A stretch of 44,421 nt of DNA from Candidatus Poribacteria bacterium (GCA_028824685.1 JAPPCZ010000098.1:1-44421); one strand, 5' to 3'; numbered from the stretch's first letter, positions 16,809 through 26,525 are shown. The notes: generated from the letters alone by a model not told the origin. Translations and numbers: made by a program.

Positions 16809-16837
16809 ACTGTACAATTGATAGGTGAATTTGTCAA
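16809..16837 (-). promoter_or_regulatory. Promoter of the small membrane protein gene
   Basis: On the minus strand: TTGACA (16837-16832), 17 bases, TACAGT (16814-16809). The -35 box is perfect, and the -10 box matches four of six including the key A2 and T6. Transcription would begin near 16802, about 40 bases before the start codon. Confidence 0.6.
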
Positions 16838-16900
16838 TATCAATTTTGAATGAAGTTGGGTGTTTAGGAGAAGAAAATTTGGGATTTGATATTTTTTATT

Positions 16901-17024
16901 GTCTGAATCGCGGATTATCACGGATGACGCGGATTTCGCGGATTTTTTGGGTATTTCAAGGGCCTTTTCACAGGATTGGGATATCCGCACAGAAGACTAA
17001 TCCGCGTAAACCCGCGACTCAGAC
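16901..17024. repeat. MITE-like element with GTCTGA ends
   Basis: The ends are inverted: GTCTGAATCGCGGATT at the left and AACCCGCGACTCAGAC at the right, with two mismatches. The interior is built from CGCGGATT-like words and their complements, such as ATCCGCG. It is about 124 bp and has no coding capacity. Its right end overlaps the last codon and the stop of the methyltransferase gene. The design recalls a short CCGCG-rich dispersed repeat seen in other environmental genomes (from memory). Confidence 0.65.
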
Positions 17025-20000
17025 AGTCTCCTCTACAATCGCAATCTCATCGTCGGTTAAGCCGTATAAGGCGTATACCAGTTTGTCAATTTCATTTTCC
17101 AAGTCAGTTGTGTCAGCGTCAGAGTTGGTGTGTTTAGCGTCAAGGATTTTGTCAACGAGTTCAATGATAGGAAGTTGTTGCTCAGGGGTTACATCAGGGA
17201 TAGGCAACTCTTTAGCATCGTTCGGATAAAAATGTAATCCCTCACTTAAGAAGTTACGGAAATACCAGTTTATAAAACCTGAATTTAGAATGCCCAAAAG
17301 AAATTTGTAATTGTATTTCTTAGCGAAGTCAGTATCGGAAACGCGCAACACGCGTCGAGCAGAAGTATGAGACGCATTTGAAAGCAAATCCAATCGAACG
17401 CAGTTTACAACCGTGTTGCAGTTATAGAAACCACTTTCATCATAAGCGAATCGTAATTGATCTTTCACTACGTTGATGAAAATTAACTTATTATTTTCAA
17501 AAAGTTCTGGAAACATTGGATTGTAGTGTTCATCTGATTTATATCTTAACCAACCTGATTGGGTAAACGAGTAGCGTTTAATGTTCTTTCCTTCACAAAA
17601 TCGTTTACTATCTGCAACTGGCATCATGCTTATATAGTCTCTTTTCTTTTTTTCACCAGAACGATCATTAAGCCTTGCACCGTAGGCAATAAGGCAAATC
17701 CGATCAAGGCGAACAGCAATTTGCCATATCTTTTCTTTTAGTTTGAGACTGTTAAATACTAGTGGATTTGTTTCAAGACGGGTATCTTTTAATTTTAAAA
17801 AAGCCTCTTGATTAATGAAAAATCCTTTTCCTCCTCGTGTATCAAAATCAGTATTACTATAGTGTAATCGAACTTTTGTTGAAGTGTAGGGTTTGTGATT
17901 GCCAGCTATTAAAATGATGTTATAGACTACTGCGTTCTCAAAAATCCTATAACTACTTGCATCTATGATTTCCCGAATAGCATGATCTTTGATGAGAATC
18001 TGACGCATCTTCTCTCCATATTTTTGTTTAGCAAAAGCGAAAGGAAGAATAAAACTCATAATCCCGTTAGTCCTAAGAAGATAAGTAGATTTCTCAAGGA
18101 AAGCGATATAAATATCTGTCCTCATTTTACAAGCTTGATAGTTTTTCATTAGATAGTTTCTCATCTTAACAGGAAGATTCACTACACTGATATAAGGCGG
18201 ATTGCCAATTACTACATTGAACCCATCTGTAATTCTAAACATCCATTCCGGGTCAAACCAATCTGTCCTTGCGTTCTGGTCGTAAGGTTTCCAGCGAACA
18301 ATTTTGAGAGCATTTTCAAAGTCAGCATCAAACTTTTTCTTATTTGCTTCAAACGTCTTCTGTTCTTTTTCCCGAACCTGCTTACGTTGTTCTAAGTTGC
18401 GAACCATCGCAATTTTCCGTTCTATTTCTGCTTGTCGATTTTCTATCCAGTCCTTTCGCTGCCGCTCCAATTCATTCTCTAATTGTGTGCGGCAATCTTC
18501 TTCCTGATCTTCAAGTTTACGTTTTGTTCTACGGTTGTTTGCGAGAAAAAACTTTTCACGAATTCCGTCAATTTCTTTTAGCAATTGTTGTACAGTATCG
18601 TCTTGGAACAATTCTCTTGTTTCGGATAAATTTATGCCTATCAGTGTGTTCGCAGCGACAAAACGCGTCTCCAAATTCGGCAACGGCTTTATACCAAAAT
18701 TCTCAGCGTCTCTGTCCGGTTCCTGCTCAATCGCAAGCGATATAAAAAATCGGAGTTTGGCGATTTGACACGCAATCGGTTGAATATCTACACCGAAGAT
18801 GCTATTTTGTATCAGATACAACTTCCGTCCGAAGTCTGAATCTCGGTAACGTTTGAAAGTGTCATCAATTTCGTGTAGTTCATCACGACGTTCTTGGTCA
18901 TCCTGTGTATCAAATGCATCTGCTGCCCGTTTTCCAGCGAGTTCCTTCTGCAGTGCTTCCCATCGGTTATTATCGGGGTCAAGTCGTCTGAGGGCAAGCG
19001 TCAACTTATGCAACATGCCCATCGGAAACGCTCCAGAACCGACGGCAGGGTCCAATATCTTGAGTTCAGAAATAGCACGTACAACTTTCTCTGACTCACT
19101 GTCATCTAATCTTTGCTTGGAATCGTCATAGGTATGGGTATAATCAAAAAGGTAGCGAAGTCGTTTATCCCAAGGTTCCTCATTGCCATCAGTTGATTGA
19201 CACTTATGTGAGAGTGTTGCAATGAGTGCTTCTTCTACCATGTAGTCTACGATTGCGCGTGGGGTGTAGTAGGAACCTGTCATCTTGCGTGCCGTTTCTC
19301 CTGTTTCCGGGTTGATAGCGGCGAGTAGGTTTTCAAACACCTTACCGAGCAATTCAGGGTCAAGTGCAACCTCTTGATCTATCGGTGTGTTTTCCTCAAC
19401 GGTGAATTTGTAGTGTTTAAGTAAGGAAAGGAGTCCTCGGTTTTTGTCAAAAAAGAGGCGGTTAGGAATGGATAACAGATCGTAATGTACATCAGAAAAG
19501 CAGTCTATTCTGTAACCGCCTTTATCTGTAGCTTTGAAACTGTCCAGACAATCGAACAAGCCTCCGTTGATAAATGGGGTTTGTGCAAAGAGGGATAGCA
19601 GTTTCTCGGGGTCGCGCATCTGCTTTTTGTAACGATACCGTGAGAAATTACGGTGATTAGCATTGCCTCCCTTGCTAAACGTCCGTTTGTCAATCTCTGT
19701 GTTTAACGTAGCAAAGAAGAGGTTTTGCAGCACGGCACGATAGTAGGAATCGCCATTATCAAAATCTTTCTCTTTCAACAAGTCTTGGATTTGTGCTTTG
19801 TTAAATAACTCATCTGCAACTAATCCTTTCTCCTTGATAAACCAAATAAACAGCAGACGTGTAATAAGACGGATGACATGTTCCTCTGGTTTTATGACGC
19901 GGTTTTCGTTTGTTGGGAACGTTGCTGCCTCAACTGCCCATTCATACCACGTAAACAGTTTCCGATAGAATTGTTTGTTAAGCTCTTCGGTGTCCAGTTT

Positions 20001-20651
20001 TGCAAGCCATGCTGCCAGCAGTCCGTCAAAGTTTTTCTGCTTTTTGTTGTCATCTATCCATTTTATGCGATCTGCAAGCGATAATTCCAATAGGATGTCA
20101 AGGTGAGCAGTATGCGGATTGTTAAGGCGGATGTCTTTAATGAGGGTTACCTGCTCAAGCACATCAAGATTATCGTCAGTTTTGCTTGGACGACGATCCG
20201 CAAACGCAATTGTCAGATGGTCTGTTGTGCAAAATAAAATCACTGTCGGCGCGAACAAGCGTTTATTGATTTCCCGTGTGAATTCGGCATATTTGGTACG
20301 GGAGTAGTTGTTATCTTTTAATTCAACTGCACAGAAAAGGAAACTACTATAATTGCCCTTATCGAACGAATTGGACTCAAGCAATGTCATTTGCTGTGGA
20401 CCTTCGTTAATTTCGCCTTTTGTAAATTGGAAAATGAGCTGCACGGATTCGGCGTTATCGCGGAATTCCTGTTCGGTCTTGGTATTTGGGTTTGGGGGTG
20501 GAAATTCCTCAAAAAAGTCGTCTACAGTGCCAGATAGTTCAAGGGTGCGTTCGCTGTTGTAACCTATCGTTATGAGGAGTTTTTTCGACTTTTCTAAAAA
20601 GTCGCCTGTGGAAATTGCTGCTAAAGCTTGTTTGATAACGTCTCTGTTCAT
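17019..20651 (-). CDS. Eco57I-type N6-adenine DNA methyltransferase (possible type IIG-like)
   Basis: A 1210-residue enzyme. SAM motif I is ILDPAVGSGAFPMGML (about 527-545), preceded by TGSYYTPRAIVDYMVEEAL. The catalytic motif IV is GNPPYISV near residue 816, typical of gamma-class N6-adenine methylases of the Eco57I group. A long charged coiled-coil insert (about 690-790) lies between them, and the C-terminal third looks like a TaqI-type target-recognition domain. The N-terminal 200 residues (FCAVELKDNNYSRTKYAEFTREI...VLEQVTLIKDIR) form a separate domain with an E-x-K that could be part of a PD-(D/E)xK nuclease, but this is unproven. The gene begins 42 bases after the helicase gene, so they are one transcript. 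Its final Val codon and TGA lie within a repeat element. Confidence 0.88.
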   Translation of the reverse strand: MNRDVIKQALAAISTGDFLEKSKKLLITIGYNSERTLELSGTVDDFFEEFPPPNPNTKTEQEFRDNAESVQLIFQFTKGEINEGPQQMTLLESNSFDKGNYSSFLFCAVELKDNNYSRTKYAEFTREINKRLFAPTVILFCTTDHLTIAFADRRPSKTDDNLDVLEQVTLIKDIRLNNPHTAHLDILLELSLADRIKWIDDNKKQKNFDGLLAAWLAKLDTEELNKQFYRKLFTWYEWAVEAATFPTNENRVIKPEEHVIRLITRLLFIWFIKEKGLVADELFNKAQIQDLLKEKDFDNGDSYYRAVLQNLFFATLNTEIDKRTFSKGGNANHRNFSRYRYKKQMRDPEKLLSLFAQTPFINGGLFDCLDSFKATDKGGYRIDCFSDVHYDLLSIPNRLFFDKNRGLLSLLKHYKFTVEENTPIDQEVALDPELLGKVFENLLAAINPETGETARKMTGSYYTPRAIVDYMVEEALIATLSHKCQSTDGNEEPWDKRLRYLFDYTHTYDDSKQRLDDSESEKVVRAISELKILDPAVGSGAFPMGMLHKLTLALRRLDPDNNRWEALQKELAGKRAADAFDTQDDQERRDELHEIDDTFKRYRDSDFGRKLYLIQNSIFGVDIQPIACQIAKLRFFISLAIEQEPDRDAENFGIKPLPNLETRFVAANTLIGINLSETRELFQDDTVQQLLKEIDGIREKFFLANNRRTKRKLEDQEEDCRTQLENELERQRKDWIENRQAEIERKIAMVRNLEQRKQVREKEQKTFEANKKKFDADFENALKIVRWKPYDQNARTDWFDPEWMFRITDGFNVVIGNPPYISVVNLPVKMRNYLMKNYQACKMRTDIYIAFLEKSTYLLRTNGIMSFILPFAFAKQKYGEKMRQILIKDHAIREIIDASSYRIFENAVVYNIILIAGNHKPYTSTKVRLHYSNTDFDTRGGKGFFINQEAFLKLKDTRLETNPLVFNSLKLKEKIWQIAVRLDRICLIAYGARLNDRSGEKKKRDYISMMPVADSKRFCEGKNIKRYSFTQSGWLRYKSDEHYNPMFPELFENNKLIFINVVKDQLRFAYDESGFYNCNTVVNCVRLDLLSNASHTSARRVLRVSDTDFAKKYNYKFLLGILNSGFINWYFRNFLSEGLHFYPNDAKELPIPDVTPEQQLPIIELVDKILDAKHTNSDADTTDLENEIDKLVYALYGLTDDEIAIVEETV

Positions 20652-20693
20652 ATAGTGTTCTCATGCAAAGTAGTAGGCACACTCCGTGTACCG

Positions 20694-23600
20694 TCAAGTC
20701 TGCTGCGTTATGATAACCAACCACGTAACCAATTCAAAATCGGCAGGCTCTTTTGGTGTCTCAGAAGCAACTGGCAGTTTAAAATCACGGGTGCCGCCTC
20801 TCCCAAGATTTTGGGTTTGCGTCTTTGTATGCGCTCGTGTGATATGCTTAATCACCGAATCTAAAAGTTTGTTGTAATGATCCATATTTTTTCCGAATTG
20901 GGTTTCGCTATCAAATTGTAGACACAAGTTATCAATAGCGTCACTCTTACCAATAGCCGCCGCCTCAAACAGATCCAAAACCTGTTTAGCGTTTGCACAC
21001 CCGTATCGAATGTCACCGTTATTGCGGATATAGACGATGTAATACGGATAGATAGGACTGGCAGATTTCTGCTGTTTATCTGTGTTGGCGTTACGTTGTT
21101 GGAGAAAAAAGATGACACCATTCTCCTTCGGATTATCACTATATTCCGTCACAGCATACGCCCCATCTGGAGTTGCCTCCAATTCCTTCCTATTTTCTTC
21201 AAGATATTTTAGCAGTTGTGTAAAAAAGTAATCCAGCGTAAAATCACTCAACACAACACCATCAGAGAGGTCATCCAGCTCAAACACCTCTTCACGCAGC
21301 TGCTTCAATTGTGCATCACGGAAATTGAGTTCCATCTCCGCTTGTTCATAAGTAAATTCGTTTAACGGGTCGTCATCCCCACTTGCTGTAGCGTCGGCAA
21401 GTGCCATGCGTGATGCCACCCGAGTTTGTAAACGAAGATACACCTCCATATCTTTGGTGGGCCAGTAGTTTATCATCTTAATTGATTTATTTTTGCTACC
21501 GATTCGGTCAATCCGTCCGAAACGTTGAATGATACGCACAGGATTCCAATGTATATCATAATTGAGAACTGTATCACAATCCTGTAGGTTTTGCCCTTCA
21601 GAAACGCAGTCAGTTGCAATCAGCAGGTCAATATTTTCATCTGTCTTTTCAGCACGTAACCTTCCCCACGGCGCAAAATTAGTTAAGATTGCATTGAATT
21701 TGTTTGTGCCAGTAAGGATATGTGTTTCATCCCCGGAGACCATCGCTATGTTCAACCCTAATTCCGATGCAAATTTAGACAAATTATCATAAAGATATTT
21801 TGCCGTATCCTTGAAGGTGGTGAAAACCAGCAGCTTACGGTTAGGATTTTTCACCTTTTCCCGAATATGTTGCTTTATCTCTTTGAGTTTCCCGTCTTTA
21901 TCAGGCGTGATAGAGCTGACCTTTCCCCACGCTGCAGTTAAGGTTTCTTTATCCTTGAGAAGATCCTTTTTCCAACGTTTGCAGTCCAATTCGCGGAGGT
22001 GATACGGACTTTTCGCGCGATTTATCAGAAATTCCTCATCTTCATCATCGTCATCGGGGAGCACATCGGTATGGGCATCCGGTATATTGCGGTTCTGCTC
22101 AAATTTATCGATCTTTTCCAGCATTCTGTCAATTTTGCCGACAGTGCGTTCAAGCGTTTCAGAGAGCGAATGTGCCGAACTTTCCAACCGTTTGAGAAAG
22201 TTGGTTTGCATCATACCGATAAGGAATTTCTCTCGGTCTGCCTGATTAAAACGGAGTCGCTTTTTCTCATCTGCCAATCGCTGTTTTGCAGCTTCGCTCA
22301 CAACATAACTGGAAGGTCTATAAATTGATAGCGCGAATTCACCGATTAGGTCAGCCAATGCCTTGTATGAAAGCGCACCAGATAGGTCAGTATGTGGATA
22401 GCAATTTTCAGGCGGCAATTTCTCTGGAAAATCGCCAAATGTGGTAATATCATCGGTATAGAATTGTCTTATCTGTCTGCGGGAACGGGCAATAGAAATT
22501 CCCCCGAGCAGTTGGAAAAAATCTGCACCTAACGAATCCAGTAACGCTGACTTATCTCTTTTACCATCTTTGGCAGCGGTCTCCTCCCACGTCTTGAAAG
22601 CCTTTTGCGCTTGTTGAATGAGATTGCGGATGTTGCTTACACCTAAACTTTCTCTGAAGACATCCTCGCGCTTTGCAGTCATTAGATAAATCTGGTTGCG
22701 CAGATCGGTGAGCGAGGTATTTACGGGTGTTGCAGAAAGCATCAGTACTTTGGTTTTTGTGCCTTCACTGATAACTTCCTCTAATAGGCGGGAATAGCGA
22801 CTGTGGCGAAAATTGCCATCTTTGTCCTTACTGGGTTTGGTATCGTTTCGGAAGTTGTGGGATTCATCTATCACTATCAAGTCAAAATTCTGCCAATTGA
22901 AATTACCAAGATCAATGCCGCCGGACTCCCCAGTGTAGCGTGATAAGTCAGTATGCGATAGTAAGGTATAGCCAAATTGATCATCAAGAAACTCATTAGA
23001 TGCTTGGGCATTATATGCAGGATAGAGTGCCCAATTTTCACGAAGCTTTTTCGGACATAGCACAAGGACGCGTTCGTTTCGCAATTCAAAAAACTTGATG
23101 ACAGCAAGTGCAGTGTAAGTTTTTCCTAATCCCACGCTATCTGCCAAGATACAGCCGTTGTGTCGTAATAACCGAGCGATAACGCTTTTCACACCCTCTC
23201 TCTGAAATTGATACAACTTATCCCAAATCTTTGTGTCATAGAGATGTATATCTTCAAGTTTTTCTTCGTTCTTATTACGGGTTTCTATCTCATCACGAAA
23301 GAGTTCGTAGAGGGTTTTGTAATATATGAGTTCTGGCGCGTGGTCTTTCCCTATCTGCTTCAGTTTATCAATCACTTTCTTTTTGACATCTTCAACCAGT
23401 TCGTCATTATTCCATATTTCATCAAACCACTTCTTTAGGTCGGTGCGGTCGCGGTCACTGTCAACCTCCAGATTCAGCTCAATATTACTACTATTTGGAC
23501 TCAGTCCAAGTCCACGTACGGTAAAATTGGAGCTGCCAAGAATTGCCTTGTCAACACCGTTATTGGCAATGTGATACATCTTCCCATGGATTAGATTTGA

Positions 23601-23960
23601 TTGGCGAGTTGTGCGGATTTTAACCTTCTCCTGTATCCATTCTGCACACGCTTTGGCTATCGGTTTCTGTCGGAGTTGCTGATTGAGTTCTAAACCTGAA
23701 TCCTTTATCTCAAATGCTTTTTTATCTTTATTATTCGGATCCATACGTTTGACAAAATCGGGATCACCAAATAAAAAACGGAGTTCGTCAATTTTGTCAA
23801 GGGAATGCTGCAATTTTTCATAGGCATAGATTGTAAAATATGCAGAAACAACGGAAAGTTCGGAACCGTTTTTGATTTCCTGTTCTAAGAAATCGTGAAC
23901 CGTTTCACGAAAGAGATTGTCTCGTATACCAGACTTGAGAGATGGTTTATTATCTGACAT
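20694..23960 (-). CDS. PLD-nuclease/SNF2-type helicase fusion
   Basis: The 1088 residues start with a phospholipase-D-like domain (about 15-210) containing NLIHGKMY and, 13 residues on, AILGSSNFT, the His-x-Lys...Gly-Ser-x-Asn signature near residue 127. A superfamily 2 helicase follows: Q-like motif LYQFQREGV, Walker A ADSVGLGKTYTA (about 272), DESH box IVIDESHNF (about 365), motif III LSATPV, and motif VI QRFGRIDRIGSK (about 810). This fits an ATP-driven DNA translocase carrying a nuclease, the usual restriction half of such loci. One PLD motif is present, so dimerisation would be needed for activity. AAGG precedes the ATG. It is the first gene after a perfect consensus promoter. Confidence 0.9.
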   Translation of the reverse strand: MSDNKPSLKSGIRDNLFRETVHDFLEQEIKNGSELSVVSAYFTIYAYEKLQHSLDKIDELRFLFGDPDFVKRMDPNNKDKKAFEIKDSGLELNQQLRQKPIAKACAEWIQEKVKIRTTRQSNLIHGKMYHIANNGVDKAILGSSNFTVRGLGLSPNSSNIELNLEVDSDRDRTDLKKWFDEIWNNDELVEDVKKKVIDKLKQIGKDHAPELIYYKTLYELFRDEIETRNKNEEKLEDIHLYDTKIWDKLYQFQREGVKSVIARLLRHNGCILADSVGLGKTYTALAVIKFFELRNERVLVLCPKKLRENWALYPAYNAQASNEFLDDQFGYTLLSHTDLSRYTGESGGIDLGNFNWQNFDLIVIDESHNFRNDTKPSKDKDGNFRHSRYSRLLEEVISEGTKTKVLMLSATPVNTSLTDLRNQIYLMTAKREDVFRESLGVSNIRNLIQQAQKAFKTWEETAAKDGKRDKSALLDSLGADFFQLLGGISIARSRRQIRQFYTDDITTFGDFPEKLPPENCYPHTDLSGALSYKALADLIGEFALSIYRPSSYVVSEAAKQRLADEKKRLRFNQADREKFLIGMMQTNFLKRLESSAHSLSETLERTVGKIDRMLEKIDKFEQNRNIPDAHTDVLPDDDDEDEEFLINRAKSPYHLRELDCKRWKKDLLKDKETLTAAWGKVSSITPDKDGKLKEIKQHIREKVKNPNRKLLVFTTFKDTAKYLYDNLSKFASELGLNIAMVSGDETHILTGTNKFNAILTNFAPWGRLRAEKTDENIDLLIATDCVSEGQNLQDCDTVLNYDIHWNPVRIIQRFGRIDRIGSKNKSIKMINYWPTKDMEVYLRLQTRVASRMALADATASGDDDPLNEFTYEQAEMELNFRDAQLKQLREEVFELDDLSDGVVLSDFTLDYFFTQLLKYLEENRKELEATPDGAYAVTEYSDNPKENGVIFFLQQRNANTDKQQKSASPIYPYYIVYIRNNGDIRYGCANAKQVLDLFEAAAIGKSDAIDNLCLQFDSETQFGKNMDHYNKLLDSVIKHITRAHTKTQTQNLGRGGTRDFKLPVASETPKEPADFELVTWLVIITQQT

Positions 23961-24070
23961 ATAGGAACCTTTATTGATTAAGTCACCTTGAGTTTGACTA
24001 AAAGACAGTTATTTGGAGGAGTACAACATTATGAACTTTCTGAACTCTCAACACTGCATGCAATCACTGA

Positions 24071-24099
24071 ATTATAACAAGTTTGATGATAAGTGTCAA
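24071..24099 (-). promoter_or_regulatory. Consensus sigma70-type promoter of the helicase-methyltransferase operon
   Basis: On the minus strand: TTGACA (24099-24094), 17 bases, TATAAT (24076-24071), a full match with ideal spacing. Transcription would start near 24064, leaving a leader of about 104 bases before the helicase ATG. TGCATGCA lies at the start of that leader. Confidence 0.8.
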
Positions 24100-24130
24100 T
24101 CAAAATGATTTACACTATACCATTATTAAA

Positions 24131-25288
24131 TTAACTCCGACTTGCCAACTTATTTGCAAAAATGCTGATTAACCCACCTAACATCAGATACCCAAAAATC
24201 ACTTCCAGCGTTACGAGTAGACGCGCTGTGGCATTGTCTGCAACGACATCACCGAAACCGAGTGTCGTAAAGGTGACAATGCTAAAATAGAAGGAATTCC
24301 AAAACGTTAGCGGTTCTCCGCTATACTTACCTGTTGCTTGATGAAATTGGGGCGACCAATTTTGTATCCACTCTGGCACCCACGATGGAAACGGCATATA
24401 GGCTATGGCAAACAGAAACGCGAAGAAAATCGACCAGAATGCCCAAAGCCCTAAATTCCGTCCATAATCTGAACTCCATCGCCATAAGCGTGCCAGCATC
24501 GGATTTGCTTTATTGAATGCACGGATAAACTGTTGGTCTGCGACATATCGTTTGAAAAACGGGTTTGCGACTTCGTCTACATGTTGACTGTCCAAATAGA
24601 ATTCAGTCGGCTTTTTTGAATTCTTGGTGAACCGATTGACAATTGATTGGCGGATTGTGTTGGCGGTGTACTGGACATCACGAAATGAGGCAACAGCCGC
24701 AAATTTGGCAGCTGTAAAACGGGTAGCACCGAGGAATGTTGCACGATTAAAGACAACTACGCCTGCGAAGTCTGTGCCTGTGCAGTCAAGCGTTTGTTCG
24801 AAAAGCACACGGCTAAAGTTTGTTTCCTTTTGGAATTGTGCTTCATGGAAAACGGCATTGTCGCGAAATTGTACTTGGTGGAAATCGGCGACATTGTGGA
24901 ATTTCGCACGCCAAAAACTAACGCTTTTATGGAAGGTGACACTATGATAGTTGGCGCGACCGTGGAACGTAACCTCACGAAATTCGCAATGATGCTGCAT
25001 CGTGGCTTCGTCAAAGTCGAGGTCTGCCTCAAATACAGAGCGGCGGAAGGAGATTTCTTGTTGGAAAACTGCTGTTCGGAAATTGACAATGTTTTTGAAA
25101 GTGCATCCGATACAGGATAGTGTTTTATCAATACAGATTCGGTCATTTTCGTCGCGTTCAAGTTCTGTTGCATGTAGGTCAATAACGCCTTCAATCGTAC
25201 AATTGTTCAGGGTTATGCGTGAGGCATCGCCTTCTAATGCATCAAGAAATTCTCGTGCTTCAATCGTCTCCCCGTGCTTTTCATACAT
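24131..25288 (-). CDS. Pentapeptide-repeat/two-helix ion channel fusion (copy A)
   Basis: The 385-residue protein has three parts. First is a short N-terminal domain ending CTIEGVIDL. Next is a run of pentapeptide-like repeats with Phe at the centre (TFKNIVNF, VFQQEISF, VFEADLDF and so on, to about residue 215), which would form a right-handed beta-helix. Last is a C-terminal Ion_trans_2 channel: one membrane helix (LWAFWSIFFAFLFAIAYM), a pore loop with the filter TTLGFGD, and a final helix. TLGFGD is of the K+ channel type, which suggests potassium selectivity. Start chosen at 25288: a TTAGGGATAG lies about ten bases upstream, and this Met aligns with the paralogue at 26599-27747. The longer frame would overlap the preceding gene. 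Confidence 0.82.
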   Translation of the reverse strand: MYEKHGETIEAREFLDALEGDASRITLNNCTIEGVIDLHATELERDENDRICIDKTLSCIGCTFKNIVNFRTAVFQQEISFRRSVFEADLDFDEATMQHHCEFREVTFHGRANYHSVTFHKSVSFWRAKFHNVADFHQVQFRDNAVFHEAQFQKETNFSRVLFEQTLDCTGTDFAGVVVFNRATFLGATRFTAAKFAAVASFRDVQYTANTIRQSIVNRFTKNSKKPTEFYLDSQHVDEVANPFFKRYVADQQFIRAFNKANPMLARLWRWSSDYGRNLGLWAFWSIFFAFLFAIAYMPFPSWVPEWIQNWSPQFHQATGKYSGEPLTFWNSFYFSIVTFTTLGFGDVVADNATARLLVTLEVIFGYLMLGGLISIFANKLASRS

Positions 25289-25325
25289 TACATCTATCCC
25301 TAAGAAAAACGCTTGTCCCTTGCAC

Positions 25326-26483
25326 TTAATCAGGCATCGTAGCCCATCCTTTGCTTGCCCGAATAGCATCAATAGCGATTTGGTAACGCCACCCATCATG
25401 GAAGGTCAAATACGGTTCGTGTGGATCTCCCTTAATATCCGCAAGGAAATCTCGGACAAGTGCAGTCCACTTGTTTTGGATTTCGTCTCCGATTTGTGGT
25501 AGATCGTCTGTTAGATTTTGGGGAACAGATAGTTCTTCAACTTCCTCACCGACATGTTTTGTGATAGAATTCAGAATGTGTCCGCCTCTCCCGACGAGTG
25601 TGCCTTGCGTGCCGTAGAAAAACCAGCCGCCGGTAGGTCTATGTGATGGCACTCCCGGATGTGTACGCATTGTTGCAAGAATAGAATTGTCGGTATCTGG
25701 ATTGGGATGTCCCAGCTTGAAGAATGCTGAATAATCCCATTCTGCATCACATTCACGCCATTCAAGTTTTGACGCTTCTTCCGCAGTTATCATCGTGCTT
25801 CGCCACACACGCCAGTCGCGAATCTCTGGAACGACTGGGGCTTTCCTTGGATATATTTTTGCCTCACCGACTGCAGACGCAACTTTCATACCCGTCATGC
25901 GCTCGAGCATGCCGAGTCGGTGTGTAAGTCCATTGTTCAACGCGCCACCACCGTGTGCAAGTGAACTCATCCAATTCCACGGCTTAATCATATCTGAAGG
26001 GGGACCTCCTGGAATCCTTCGGGTATACCCAATATCAACTGCTGTTAAATCTCCGATAATTTTTTCCTGTGTCAGCAGTTGACGTACATAAGCGACACTC
26101 GGATCATATAAATGTGTTGCGGCAAAGGCGTGTTTTAGTCCCGTGTCTTCGATAAGACTGTAGATATGCCCTGCTGCTTCAGCGTTAAGTGCTAAAGGTT
26201 TTTCGCAGATAATGTGACAGCCAAGTTCAACTGCTAATTCAACGACCTCTGTCCGTAAAATTGCTGGGGTTGTTAGCGCGACGATATCTGGCTTATGTTC
26301 CAACAAACTCTTTCGCCAATCAATTGACGCATCAGGGACACCTAAACCTGACGCAACTTTTTGGACAATATCTGGTTTACGAGCGCAGATGGCAAGCACT
26401 TTAACACCGTAGTGTTGAAATGCCTTTGTGTGTCCTTCAGCGGACCATCCTGCACCGACAATTACTGCTTTTAGTTTTTTCAT
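25326..26483 (-). CDS. Gfo/Idh/MocA-family oxidoreductase
   Basis: A 385-residue NAD(P)-dependent enzyme. The nucleotide-binding loop is VGAGWSAEGH (residues 9-18), and the conserved ICEKPLAL with Glu94-Lys95-Pro96 carries the usual catalytic-site Lys. The later GGGALNNGLTHRLGMLERM segment has the His expected for the substrate site. Members act on sugars, inositols and related polyols; the substrate here is unknown. There is no signal peptide. Its stop lies 37 bases before the start of channel copy A, and channel copy B lies upstream, so all three may form one transcript. Confidence 0.88.
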   Translation of the reverse strand: MKKLKAVIVGAGWSAEGHTKAFQHYGVKVLAICARKPDIVQKVASGLGVPDASIDWRKSLLEHKPDIVALTTPAILRTEVVELAVELGCHIICEKPLALNAEAAGHIYSLIEDTGLKHAFAATHLYDPSVAYVRQLLTQEKIIGDLTAVDIGYTRRIPGGPPSDMIKPWNWMSSLAHGGGALNNGLTHRLGMLERMTGMKVASAVGEAKIYPRKAPVVPEIRDWRVWRSTMITAEEASKLEWRECDAEWDYSAFFKLGHPNPDTDNSILATMRTHPGVPSHRPTGGWFFYGTQGTLVGRGGHILNSITKHVGEEVEELSVPQNLTDDLPQIGDEIQNKWTALVRDFLADIKGDPHEPYLTFHDGWRYQIAIDAIRASKGWATMPD

Positions 26484-26525
26484 CTATTTCTCGCATTTTA
26501 GAAGTGAAAAGATACCGTAATACAT

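Noticed and set aside
25289..25399. Longer N-terminus for channel copy A, overlapping the oxidoreductase gene
   Set aside because: The extension is out-of-frame coding sequence of the oxidoreductase, has no ribosome site, and has no equivalent in the paralogue.
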